Positions 1 through 6,464 of a stretch of DNA of 64,000 nucleotides are shown here, in pieces (the stretch's first letter is position 1; each line of letters opens with the position of its first letter). Location: NCBI GenBank assembly GCA_022826005.1, contig JAJDVT010000104.1, positions 43,085 through 107,084 on the forward strand. Direction: 5' to 3'. Below the pieces are notes generated by a model. That model saw only the letters and a program-made list of their open reading frames with translations, did no database searches and was not told where the DNA came from. The DNA comes from Gemmatimonadota bacterium. Its GTDB lineage: Bacteria > Gemmatimonadota > Gemmatimonadetes > Longimicrobiales > Gaopeijiaceae. Both the position numbers and the translations under genes were made by a program.

Positions 1-475
1 GGATGTGGCCCAGGCTGATGTGCCGCTCCCGCAGCTGTTCCATCTCGATCGGGCCGATGATGCTCTGCCCCAGGGCGGTGGACGCCCTCCACGCAAGTTC
101 GTCTTCGCCGATCACCTTGATCTTGATCCCGTCCAGCGGCACGGGCCCGGGGGTCAGGTGCAGCCCGAGTATCTCCTCCCCGTTGAGCGGAACCTCCGCG
201 CCCAACGTCTCGTAGCCGATGCGCATCACCTGAAGCACATAGGTCCCGACCGGGACGCCCTCCAGCCTGAAATACCCCCATTCGTCGCTGATCGCGCTGC
301 GGTCGATCCCAGGGACGCCGATGATCGCCACCGCGACGGGCAGTCCGGTGACCCCATCGAGCACCTCGCCCTCCACCGTCACGGTCTTGACCTCGTTCTC
401 CTGGGCGCGGAGTGCGCCGGGGGAGGCCATGCACATGGTCAGCAGAAGTGCGCGCGTCAGCTTGGTGTTCCGCAT
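1..475 (-). CDS. Secreted protein with carboxypeptidase-regulatory-like domain, probable TonB-dependent receptor N-terminus (partial)
   Basis: The reading frame starts at an ATG at 475 on the minus strand, preceded by a GGAGG 9 bases upstream, and runs off the window edge after about 158 codons. Residues 1-25 look like a signal peptide ending in ALRAQ. Residues about 33-110 read as a beta-sandwich regulatory domain: VEGEVLDGVTGLPVAVAI, then GYFRLEGVPVGTYVLQV and RIGYETLG. This CarboxypepD_reg-like fold usually sits at the N-terminus of outer-membrane TonB-dependent receptors. The last visible part (about 120-158, with PIEMEQLRERHI) could be the start of a plug domain. That it is a receptor is inference, since the barrel lies outside the window. 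Confidence 0.75.
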   Translation of the reverse strand, partial: MRNTKLTRALLLTMCMASPGALRAQENEVKTVTVEGEVLDGVTGLPVAVAIIGVPGIDRSAISDEWGYFRLEGVPVGTYVLQVMRIGYETLGAEVPLNGEEILGLHLTPGPVPLDGIKIKVIGEDELAWRASTALGQSIIGPIEMEQLRERHISLGHI

Positions 476-766
476 GTCATCATTCCTCCGGCCCAGGTAC
501 CGGAAACGCAGTGGCGATCTCCGCCAGATTCTGGACGAGCGCGAGTTGGTCGTCAGCATCCCGAGGCCAGCCTGCGATGTTGCCATGCCTTGGCGGGGTC
601 TCATCCAATTCCAGCTTCAGAATACCGGTGTCGAGATCCTGTAACAAGTGCTACGCCGCAGCAGGCGCTTCGAGAACGCCAGCCGGGTAAGGGGGGGCCG
701 TTCCTACGTCTTGTTGCCCACTCTGTGGCGGCCGGATTGGCCCATTCTCCAAAGGTAACCCACTCA

Positions 767-1846
767 TCAATCCCCGAAGGAGATCCCCATCGCCCGCGCG
801 GCCCGGACAATGTCGCCGTCCACGGGGACCCGCTTCAGGGTCTTGATCGCTTCGGCCAGCGGCACGGCGTGCACCAGCGGCGGGTCCACGCCCACCATGC
901 AGCCGAAGCGGCCCTGTTCGGCCAGTTCCACAGCCGCCGTCCCGAACCTCAGCGAAAGAACCCGGTCGTAGGCGATCGGACGGCCGCCGCGCTGAAGGTG
1001 TCCAAGGACCAGGCTGCGGGTCTCGTGTCCGGTGAGTTCCTCGAGCCGGTCCGCGATCTGCTTCCCGGCGCCTCCGAGCCTGCGTCCGCCGCCCAGCGCC
1101 GGCTTGTCCAGGTAGGACGCTTCACCCCCCCGGGGCATCGCGCCCTCCGCCACCACAATGATGGCGTACTCGCGCCCCTCGGCCCAACACGCTTCGATGC
1201 GTTCAGCGACCCTGGCCGGATCGTGAGGGATCTCCGGGATGAGGATGGCGTCCGCCGTTGACGCGAACCCGGCGAAGAGGGCGATCCAGCCGGCGTGGCG
1301 GCCCATCAGCTCCACCACCATCACCCGCTGATGCGCCTCGGCGGTCGAGTGCAGCTTGTCGATCGCGTCGGTGGCGGTCTGCACCGCTGTATGAAAGCCG
1401 AAGGTGAAGGCGGTCCCGGCCAGATCGTTGTCGATCGTCTTGGGCACGCCGATCACATTCAGCCCCCTGGCCGCGAGTTCGGACGCAATTCTGAGCGACC
1501 CGTCGCCTCCGACCGCGATCAGGCAGTCGATCCCCAGCGCCCGCATCCTCTCAATCGCCTCGTCGGAGCGGTCCTCCATCTTCACGCTGCCGTCGGGCTG
1601 CTTCACCGGGAAGGAAAAGGGGCTGCCGCGATTGGTCGTCCCCAGGATCGTCCCGCCGATGTGCGCGATCCCCCTCACGGACCGCTCATTGAGGGAGACG
1701 ATCCCGCCGGGCCCGAAGAGTCCGCTGTATCCGCGGCGGATGCCGATGACCTCCCACCCCCGCCGGCGTGCGGACAGCACCGCGGCACGGATGACCGCGT
1801 TGAGTCCGGGGGCGTCGCCGCCGCCCGTGTTGATCGCGATTCGCAT
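767..1846 (-). CDS. pfkA: 6-phosphofructokinase
   Basis: Phosphorylates fructose 6-phosphate to the 1,6-bisphosphate in glycolysis. The 359-residue product carries the family signatures: GGGDAPGLN at 8-16 (nucleotide site), GGDGS at 113-117, the substrate/catalytic loop PKTIDND at 135-141, MGRHAGW at 181-187 and LGHLQRGG near the C-terminus. GGDGS (Gly, not Asp) favours ATP as donor. The Lys of PKTIDND is the residue usual in pyrophosphate-dependent enzymes, so donor choice is not fully settled by sequence. The ATG at 1846 was chosen because the protein aligns from MRIAINTGGGD and has GGGA upstream. An in-frame start at 1903 would add 19 unlikely residues and run into the divergent gene. It is divergent from the MIP18 gene at 1909. 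Confidence 0.93.
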   Translation of the reverse strand: MRIAINTGGGDAPGLNAVIRAAVLSARRRGWEVIGIRRGYSGLFGPGGIVSLNERSVRGIAHIGGTILGTTNRGSPFSFPVKQPDGSVKMEDRSDEAIERMRALGIDCLIAVGGDGSLRIASELAARGLNVIGVPKTIDNDLAGTAFTFGFHTAVQTATDAIDKLHSTAEAHQRVMVVELMGRHAGWIALFAGFASTADAILIPEIPHDPARVAERIEACWAEGREYAIIVVAEGAMPRGGEASYLDKPALGGGRRLGGAGKQIADRLEELTGHETRSLVLGHLQRGGRPIAYDRVLSLRFGTAAVELAEQGRFGCMVGVDPPLVHAVPLAEAIKTLKRVPVDGDIVRAARAMGISFGD

Positions 1847-1867
1847 GACTTTCCCATCCCTTCGGGG

Positions 1868-1875
1868 TATTTTTC
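1868..1875 (+). promoter_or_regulatory. Candidate -10/-7 element (TATTTTTC) of the MIP18/paa operon
   Basis: An AT-rich TATTTTTC stands out in a GC-rich divergent spacer, 40 bases before the GTG start at 1909. It fits the TAnnTT pattern seen before many genes in this window. It is a pattern match only. Confidence 0.35.
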
Positions 1876-1908
1876 GCGTCCCACCCCTTACCCCGGAGGA
1901 CAACGGAC

Positions 1909-2208
1909 GTGGCAGTAACCGAGAAGGCGGTGCGCAGCGCGCTCCGGACCGTCAAGGACCCCGAACTCAATCTGGACCTTGTCGTGCTGGGACTGGTATA
2001 TGATATCGAGGTCGATGGGAACGCCGCCAAGGCCACGATCTCCCTCACGACGCCCATGTGCCCGGCGGCCGGCCAGATTCTCGAGGAGGCGAAGGCGGCG
2101 GTGGCGAGTGTGGACGGCGTGGAGGAGGCGGACGTGGAGCTGACCTTCGACCCTCCGTGGACGCCCGACAGGATCAGTCCGCTGATCCGGTCGTCGCTGG
2201 GGATCTGA
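1909..2208 (+). CDS. MIP18/DUF59 family protein (SufT/PaaD-N-like), first gene of the paa-type operon
   Basis: A 99-residue protein that is a single MIP18 (DUF59) domain. It shows VKDPELNLDLVVLGLVY at the N-terminus, the conserved cysteine in TPMCP at about residue 48 and the closing FDPPWTPDRIS. Members of this family act in iron-sulfur cluster delivery (SufT, MIP18) or as the N-terminal half of PaaD. The GTG start has GGAGG at 1895-1899. The gene is 14 bases upstream of paaA. A second MIP18 protein lies at 3410, so this operon has two. This copy may mature the diiron or Fe-S components, or may have another client. No zinc ribbon is attached to it. Confidence 0.88.
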   Translation: MAVTEKAVRSALRTVKDPELNLDLVVLGLVYDIEVDGNAAKATISLTTPMCPAAGQILEEAKAAVASVDGVEEADVELTFDPPWTPDRISPLIRSSLGI

Positions 2209-2222
2209 GGGGGCGGGGGAGC

Positions 2223-3221
2223 ATGGCAGAACGAGCAACGGCCACCAGCGGAGGGGACGCCGAGATGTCAAAGCGGGCCGAAGAATCCCAGCGGGCGGAG
2301 CGGAAGCTGAAGGAGAAGATTCACGGGGGCTACATCCTGGAGTCCCCGGAGGAGATGACGCCGGGGTACCGCAAGGCGATCATCGTGCAGCTCACCGTGC
2401 AGGCGGACACCGAACTGATGAGCGCTCCGGCCTACTGGCTCGCCGCCCGGCACGCGCCTTCGACCAATACCCAGGTCAGCGCCCACGCGATCATCCAGGA
2501 CGAGTTGGCGCACGCGAACATCGCCTACCGGCTGCTGGAGGACATGGGCGTGTCGAAGGAGAAACTGGTGTACGGGCGCGAACCGCACGAGTTCAAGCAC
2601 CCGTACGGATTCGACCAGCCGCTGGACAACTGGGCCGAGCTGGTGGTGGCCAACGGGTTCTTCGACCGGGCGGGGATCTGCTTGTTGAGTGATGTGCACC
2701 GTAACACCTCTTACGGTCCATTGAAGCGTGCGCTGGTCAAGGTGGACATGGAGGAGACCTTCCACCTGCGCCACGGCGAAGTATGGATGCGGCGGCTGGC
2801 GCGGGCCGGCGGCGCGGCGACCGAGCTGCTTCAGCGGTGCGTGGACTGGATGTTTCCGATGACGATCGAGTGGTTCGGGCTCCCGGACGACCTCAAGCGC
2901 CACAGCGGCCAGCTGGACTACCAGCTCAAGGGGCTGACGAACGACGAGCTGCGCCAGGTGTGGATGTCCTCGACGGTGCCGCTGTGCGAAAGCCTGGGCC
3001 TGTCGGTGCCCGCGCACTACGACGAGGAGCGCGAGGAATACGTCCTGGACTACCCGTTCCCCTGCCAGTACGACCCCGATGCGAAGCGCTGGCTCTTCGA
3101 GGACGGGGATATCACCTGGAACGATGTCTTCCAGCGCTGGAAGGGGCGGGGGCCGATGAACGAGATCTACGTGGAGTCGGTGCGGCGGTCCCGCGGCACG
3201 GTGAGTTCGTGGCTGAATTGA
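2223..3221 (+). CDS. paaA: Phenylacetyl-CoA epoxidase subunit PaaA-like (diiron oxygenase)
   Basis: Catalytic subunit of the ring-1,2-phenylacetyl-CoA epoxidase, which inserts oxygen into phenylacetyl-CoA. The 332-residue product is close to the roughly 310 of E. coli PaaA. The four-helix-bundle diiron ligand pattern is visible: Glu64 (TELMSAP), Glu94 and His97 (QDELAHANI), Glu178 and His181 (MEETFHLRH). TNDELRQ and a NTSYGPLKRALVK motif are also typical. ATG 2223 has GGGGGAG upstream. An in-frame ATG at 2265 has a better-spaced GAGGGG and would give 318 residues, equally possible. It sits in an operon with paaB, paaC and PaaD pieces, but no CoA ligase or ring-cleavage gene is in the window, so the true acyl-CoA substrate is inferred. 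Confidence 0.9.
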   Translation: MAERATATSGGDAEMSKRAEESQRAERKLKEKIHGGYILESPEEMTPGYRKAIIVQLTVQADTELMSAPAYWLAARHAPSTNTQVSAHAIIQDELAHANIAYRLLEDMGVSKEKLVYGREPHEFKHPYGFDQPLDNWAELVVANGFFDRAGICLLSDVHRNTSYGPLKRALVKVDMEETFHLRHGEVWMRRLARAGGAATELLQRCVDWMFPMTIEWFGLPDDLKRHSGQLDYQLKGLTNDELRQVWMSSTVPLCESLGLSVPAHYDEEREEYVLDYPFPCQYDPDAKRWLFEDGDITWNDVFQRWKGRGPMNEIYVESVRRSRGTVSSWLN

Positions 3222-3409
3222 CGGTCCGGGCGGCTGCGCGCGGAGATGGCGGCGGCCAGGCCGGCCCCGCTCCGGCGGCTGGCGGCGAGGCGCTGGTGGC
3301 TGGCGGGTCGGCTCTTGCGGGTCGCAGCGCGGCACCGGCGGCTCGCGGAGCGGGCCGGATCCGCTCGCGCCGGCCACTCAAGACGCTGCTCGCCGAGGGG
3401 CCGGTAGCG

Positions 3410-3778
3410 ATGCCGCACGCGTCCGGAGGCCGGGACCGGTGGTCGGAGCCACTGACGGAACTTCCAGGCGACGGCGCCGCCGCCCTGTGCGCCGCCCTGG
3501 ACGAGGTCCTGGACCCGGAGCTCCCCATCTCGGTGATGGAGCTGGGGCTGGTCTACGGCGTCGCGTTCGAGCATGGGACCGCCCGGGTGGACCTCACCTT
3601 CACCGCGACCGCCTGCCCCTGCATGGACTTCATCAAGCAGGACGTGTGCGACCGGCTCGCGCAGGAACCGTGGGTGGAATCGGTGGAGATCAACGAGGTG
3701 TGGGATCCGCCCTGGACGACGGCGCGGATCTCGGAGGCGGGCCGGCGGAAGCTGAAGCGGCTTGGAGTGGGCGTGTGA
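3410..3778 (+). CDS. paaD: PaaD N-terminal-type MIP18 protein (no zinc ribbon)
   Basis: The 122-residue product is a MIP18 domain like the first half of PaaD, which is needed to make active epoxidase, probably for metal-centre assembly. Motifs: VLDPELPISVMELGLVY, the cysteine pair in TACPCMDF and VWDPPWTTARIS. The usual C-terminal CxxC zinc ribbon of PaaD is missing here and is found as a separate gene at 4893. ATG 3410 has GAGGGG nine bases upstream. An in-frame GTG at 3209, inside the end of paaA, would add an Ala/Gly/Arg-rich 67-residue leader filling the whole gap. That version would be coupled to paaA and cannot be excluded. The stop overlaps the start of paaB (GTGA). Confidence 0.82.
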   Translation: MPHASGGRDRWSEPLTELPGDGAAALCAALDEVLDPELPISVMELGLVYGVAFEHGTARVDLTFTATACPCMDFIKQDVCDRLAQEPWVESVEINEVWDPPWTTARISEAGRRKLKRLGVGV

Positions 3779-4050
3779 GCCGGGGCGGCGGCGGCTCCGC
3801 CGGGGGCACCGAGGCGGACAGGCGAGCGCGCACCGGCCTCCACGAGGGCGTCTACGAGGTCTTCGCCCGCAAGCGCCGGGGGGATCCGCTGCGCCACATC
3901 GGCTACATCGACGCGCCCGGCGACGAACTCGCGCGCGTCTACGCCTGGAAGACCTACGACGAAGAGAACTGGTTCGAGATGTGCGTGGTCCCCCGGGGAG
4001 CCATCATTCCGGTGAACCGCTCGGACGGGCCGTGGGCGCGGAATCGATGA
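3775..4050 (+). CDS. paaB: Phenylacetyl-CoA epoxidase subunit PaaB-like
   Basis: A 91-residue protein with the PaaB fold signature: YEVFARKRRGDPLRHIGY followed by DAPGDELARVYAWKTY and FEMCVVPRGAII. PaaB is a small structural subunit that bridges PaaA-PaaC heterodimers in the epoxidase complex. The GTG start overlaps the paaD stop by four bases, so the two are translationally coupled. The N-terminal 20 residues are Gly-rich and not part of the domain. The tail PVNRSDGPWARNR is slightly longer than in E. coli PaaB. Confidence 0.85.
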   Translation: MSRGGGGSAGGTEADRRARTGLHEGVYEVFARKRRGDPLRHIGYIDAPGDELARVYAWKTYDEENWFEMCVVPRGAIIPVNRSDGPWARNR

Positions 4051-4063
4051 CGGGGCCGCTGCG

Positions 4064-4888
4064 GTGACCGCGGCCCGCGGAAACTCCCGCCCGGCGACCG
4101 GGGATCGCTCGGCGGACGCCCCGGGCGTGCCCCCCGCGCCCGGACCGCTCGCGCGCCACATCCTCAGCCTGGCGGACACCAAGCGCCTGCTCGGGATCCG
4201 CTACAGCGACTGGCTCCTTGGCAGCCCCTCGATCGAGACCGGGATCGCCGCGTCTTCGATGGCGCAGGACGAATGGGGGCACGCGCGGCTGCTGTACTCG
4301 ATGCTGAAGCGGCTCGGCTTCGATCCCGTCGCCGTGGAGCAGGACCGCCCCGCCGAGCGGTACTACTCCGCCCCCGCGCTGGACGACCCCTTCCCGGACT
4401 GGGCCGCCTTCGTCGCGGCCACCGTCGTCGTCGACGGCGCGCTGGCGGTCGCGCTGGAGAGCTTCTCGCACGGGAACTTCGCGCTGGCCCGCTCGCGCGT
4501 CCCCAAGATGCTGGCCGAGGAGGAGTACCACCGGCAGTTCGGCGCGGCGTGGTTCGCGCGGCTGGCGGGCGCGGGAGGCGAGGGCGCGGCGCACCTGGAG
4601 GCGGCGGCCCGGGCGATGCTGCCCACGACCCTCGCCTGGCTGCTCCCGGACGACCCCGCGTACGAGGCGGTGGTGGCCGAATGCGACATCTGGGAGGCCG
4701 GTCGGGTGAGGGCGCGCTTCCGGGAACGGGTGGGAGCCGTGCTGGCAGGCGTGGGGGTGCGCCTGGAGGAGATCTCCCCGGCTCGCGCGGGGTGGGACCC
4801 GGAACGGCGGCGCGGCCCGGGGGCTCCCGGGGAAGAGGCGGTCGAGAGGGCGCGCGGGGATCGCAACCGCGCCCTTTTCGTGGAGTAG
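4064..4888 (+). CDS. paaC: Phenylacetyl-CoA epoxidase subunit PaaC-like
   Basis: The 274-residue product is the non-catalytic ferritin-like partner of PaaA (E. coli PaaC is about 248). It shows the PaaC opening LARHILSLADTKRLLGIRYSDW-like region (about 28-49, key residues LADT and RYSDW), SMAQDEWGHARLLY, and AEEEYHRQFGAAW with YHxxFG. A 25-residue Pro/Ala-rich N-terminus precedes the domain. The start is a GTG at 4064, 13 bases after paaB. The ATG at 4047 hits a stop after six codons, so it was rejected. The C-terminus RNRALFVE ends five bases before the zinc-ribbon gene. Confidence 0.87.
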   Translation: MTAARGNSRPATGDRSADAPGVPPAPGPLARHILSLADTKRLLGIRYSDWLLGSPSIETGIAASSMAQDEWGHARLLYSMLKRLGFDPVAVEQDRPAERYYSAPALDDPFPDWAAFVAATVVVDGALAVALESFSHGNFALARSRVPKMLAEEEYHRQFGAAWFARLAGAGGEGAAHLEAAARAMLPTTLAWLLPDDPAYEAVVAECDIWEAGRVRARFRERVGAVLAGVGVRLEEISPARAGWDPERRRGPGAPGEEAVERARGDRNRALFVE

Positions 4889-4892
4889 GCGC

Positions 4893-5165
4893 ATGACTTC
4901 ATCACGGCACGCGCCCCCGGCAGGAGAGCATCCGCACCGGCAGGACGAACCCGCACCCGGCTCGCGCGACGCGCCCCCCTGCCCGTTCTGCGGGAGCCCC
5001 CGCACGGAGGTCATGTCCCTCTTCGGCAGCCACGCCTCGCTCACGACCTGCTGGTGCGAAGCATGCCGCAGCCCCTTCGAGTTCCTGCGCTGGCGCGGAG
5101 AACCCGAGGACGGCACGCCATCCGACCAGGGAGGACAGCCAGACTGCGGCGATCATCTCGGGTAG
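4893..5165 (+). CDS. Stand-alone zinc-ribbon protein matching the C-terminal half of PaaD
   Basis: A 90-residue protein with one recognisable segment at about residues 30-67: CPFCGSPRTEVMSLFGSH, then TTCWCEACRSPFEFLRW. The CxxC...CxxC spacing, the FGS and the SPFEFLRW ending match the zinc ribbon that closes ordinary PaaD proteins (in E. coli, CPRCGS...CRDCREPFDYFK). Here it is a separate gene at the end of the operon, after paaC, while the MIP18 half is at 3410. The flanks are Pro/His/Gly-rich and look unstructured. Together with 3410 it plausibly reconstitutes PaaD; that is inference. Confidence 0.8.
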   Translation: MTSSRHAPPAGEHPHRQDEPAPGSRDAPPCPFCGSPRTEVMSLFGSHASLTTCWCEACRSPFEFLRWRGEPEDGTPSDQGGQPDCGDHLG

Positions 5166-5229
5166 GGGCCACCGCGTCGCCAGCCGCCCCCGCACCAATG
5201 GAACATGGCCCCGGCCTCGGGGGTTGGAT

Positions 5230-5236
5230 TACCTTG
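5230..5236 (+). promoter_or_regulatory. Candidate -10/-7 element (TACCTTG)
   Basis: TACCTTG lies 50 bases upstream of the lipoprotein start at 5286 in the short spacer after the paa operon, matching the TAnnTT pattern found elsewhere in this window. Confidence 0.3.
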
Positions 5237-5285
5237 TGTGTCCGCAGTTTCCCCGTTTCGTAACAAAAGCCGGATCGCCCAACCG

Positions 5286-6002
5286 ATGTCCAATACCATC
5301 CAGCGCCTCGTTGCCGCCAGCCTCCTCGGCGGCGCCCTCGTGACCGCGATCGCCTGCGGGACGGGCGAACTTCGCCTTCCGACCGTCCGCCGCCTCGTCA
5401 TCTACTCCGGCGCCCGTCTCGCGCCCCCCCAGGAGCGCATGGAGGAGGTCGACGACTGGATCCGGGAGCAGTGGGACAGCATCTCGCGGGATCCCGGCTT
5501 CATGATCGTGACCACTCCCGTGGAGGGTCCGGTCTATCCCTGGGAAGAGTTGTACCTGATACACAACGTGGAACAGGACACGGCCGGCGTCTCCTACCAG
5601 GGGCCGCCGGGGGTCAACCTCGCGGCCCGCCGCGCATTCGCCATATACGCCCACCTGCACCTGATGGTGAGCCTGGACCGCCTGGACCGCTGGCTTCCGG
5701 AAGCCGCGGGCGGCGACGAATTCGAAGTGGAGAAAGCGATCCTGAACCGCACGGCCGTCTCCTGGCTCTATCAGCGAGCGGTCTATGACGCGCCGCCCAA
5801 CGCGATCCTGGACGAACTGATGTTCGTAAGCGAGAACGGGTACCTTGACGCGTTCATCCTCATGGCGCGACCCGACGAATTCGTCGAGGCCCGCAGGGAG
5901 TGGCGGGCCGGGAATCCCGATCGGACCGACGCCTACGTCGAGTGGTTCCGGGAGACCTTCGAGCGGGACCCTCCGGGGCTCAGGGGAGCTCCAGGCGGCT
6001 GA
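5286..6002 (+). CDS. Putative lipoprotein of unknown function
   Basis: The 238-residue product starts with a hydrophobic signal (residues about 8-23) ending at VTAIAC with Cys24 as a possible lipidation site, so it probably sits in the periplasm attached to a membrane. I do not recognise the mature part. It is rich in acidic and aromatic residues, with ERMEEVDDWIREQWDSI near 50-67, then helical stretches such as ARRAFAIYAHLHLMVSLDRL and DELMFVSENGYLDAFILM. It looks mostly alpha-helical. The ATG at 5286 was preferred over an in-frame start at 5205 because it opens directly on the signal peptide, though no strong ribosome site is visible. It is convergent with the small minus gene at 6022. Confidence 0.7.
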   Translation: MSNTIQRLVAASLLGGALVTAIACGTGELRLPTVRRLVIYSGARLAPPQERMEEVDDWIREQWDSISRDPGFMIVTTPVEGPVYPWEELYLIHNVEQDTAGVSYQGPPGVNLAARRAFAIYAHLHLMVSLDRLDRWLPEAAGGDEFEVEKAILNRTAVSWLYQRAVYDAPPNAILDELMFVSENGYLDAFILMARPDEFVEARREWRAGNPDRTDAYVEWFRETFERDPPGLRGAPGG

Positions 6003-6021
6003 GCCGGGCAAACGCGCCTGC

Positions 6022-6333
6022 TCAGGCGGGCCCGCAGACCTCCCAGCCCACCTCCACCTCGTCCACGCGCTCATCGGTGGCGTGAATGTCTACCCGTCCG
6101 GTGCGCGCCAGACGCTCGTCGCTCACCTTGCCTCCGAACACCGCGAACCCTATTGGCCGGATTCGGACGTCCGCACCGTTGCCGGAAGTGGCGACCAGGG
6201 TTCCGCCCTTGAGTTCTCCCATGGTCAGGGCTTCCCCCCTGCGCAGGCGAAGCCGCAGAATACGTCCCCCGTGGGGGTGATCATGCGCGTCGATGACGGC
6301 AAAGGTGGCCTTGTACTTGTTCTGGCTCGACAC
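6022..6333 (-). CDS. Small conserved-looking hypothetical protein
   Basis: A short protein of 103 residues, not recognised. The sequence has alternating beta-type segments: YKATFAVIDAHDHPHGGRIL, RLRLRRGEALTMGELKGG, VRIRPIGFAVFGGKVSDE and RVDIHATD, ending EVGWEVCGPA. The balanced composition and the AGAGG six bases before a GTG at 6333 support real coding. An in-frame ATG at 6339 would add two residues but sits directly against the AGAGG, too close for normal initiation. It is divergent from the decarboxylase gene and convergent with the lipoprotein gene. Confidence 0.6.
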   Translation of the reverse strand: MSSQNKYKATFAVIDAHDHPHGGRILRLRLRRGEALTMGELKGGTLVATSGNGADVRIRPIGFAVFGGKVSDERLARTGRVDIHATDERVDEVEVGWEVCGPA

Positions 6334-6464
6334 TGTCATCCTCTTCAGGCAAGTAAGCGGGGCCCGGGAAGCGGCTCCGGGCCCCTCCGGGCCGGGCGTT
6401 CCGGCCGGGCTCCGGGGCAACCGACGACGAAACACTATGACCAAACGAGCCGGAACGTCAACGG

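Noticed and set aside
476..766. Possible extra gene between the truncated secreted protein and phosphofructokinase
   Set aside because: Short frames here have no ribosome site or recognisable sequence. It is read as the upstream region of the secreted protein gene, with nothing else visible.
6359..6421. GC-rich repeat-like stretch before the decarboxylase as a terminator
   Set aside because: It can fold in many ways but has no clean stem-loop with T-run, and it lies between divergent genes where a terminator is not expected.
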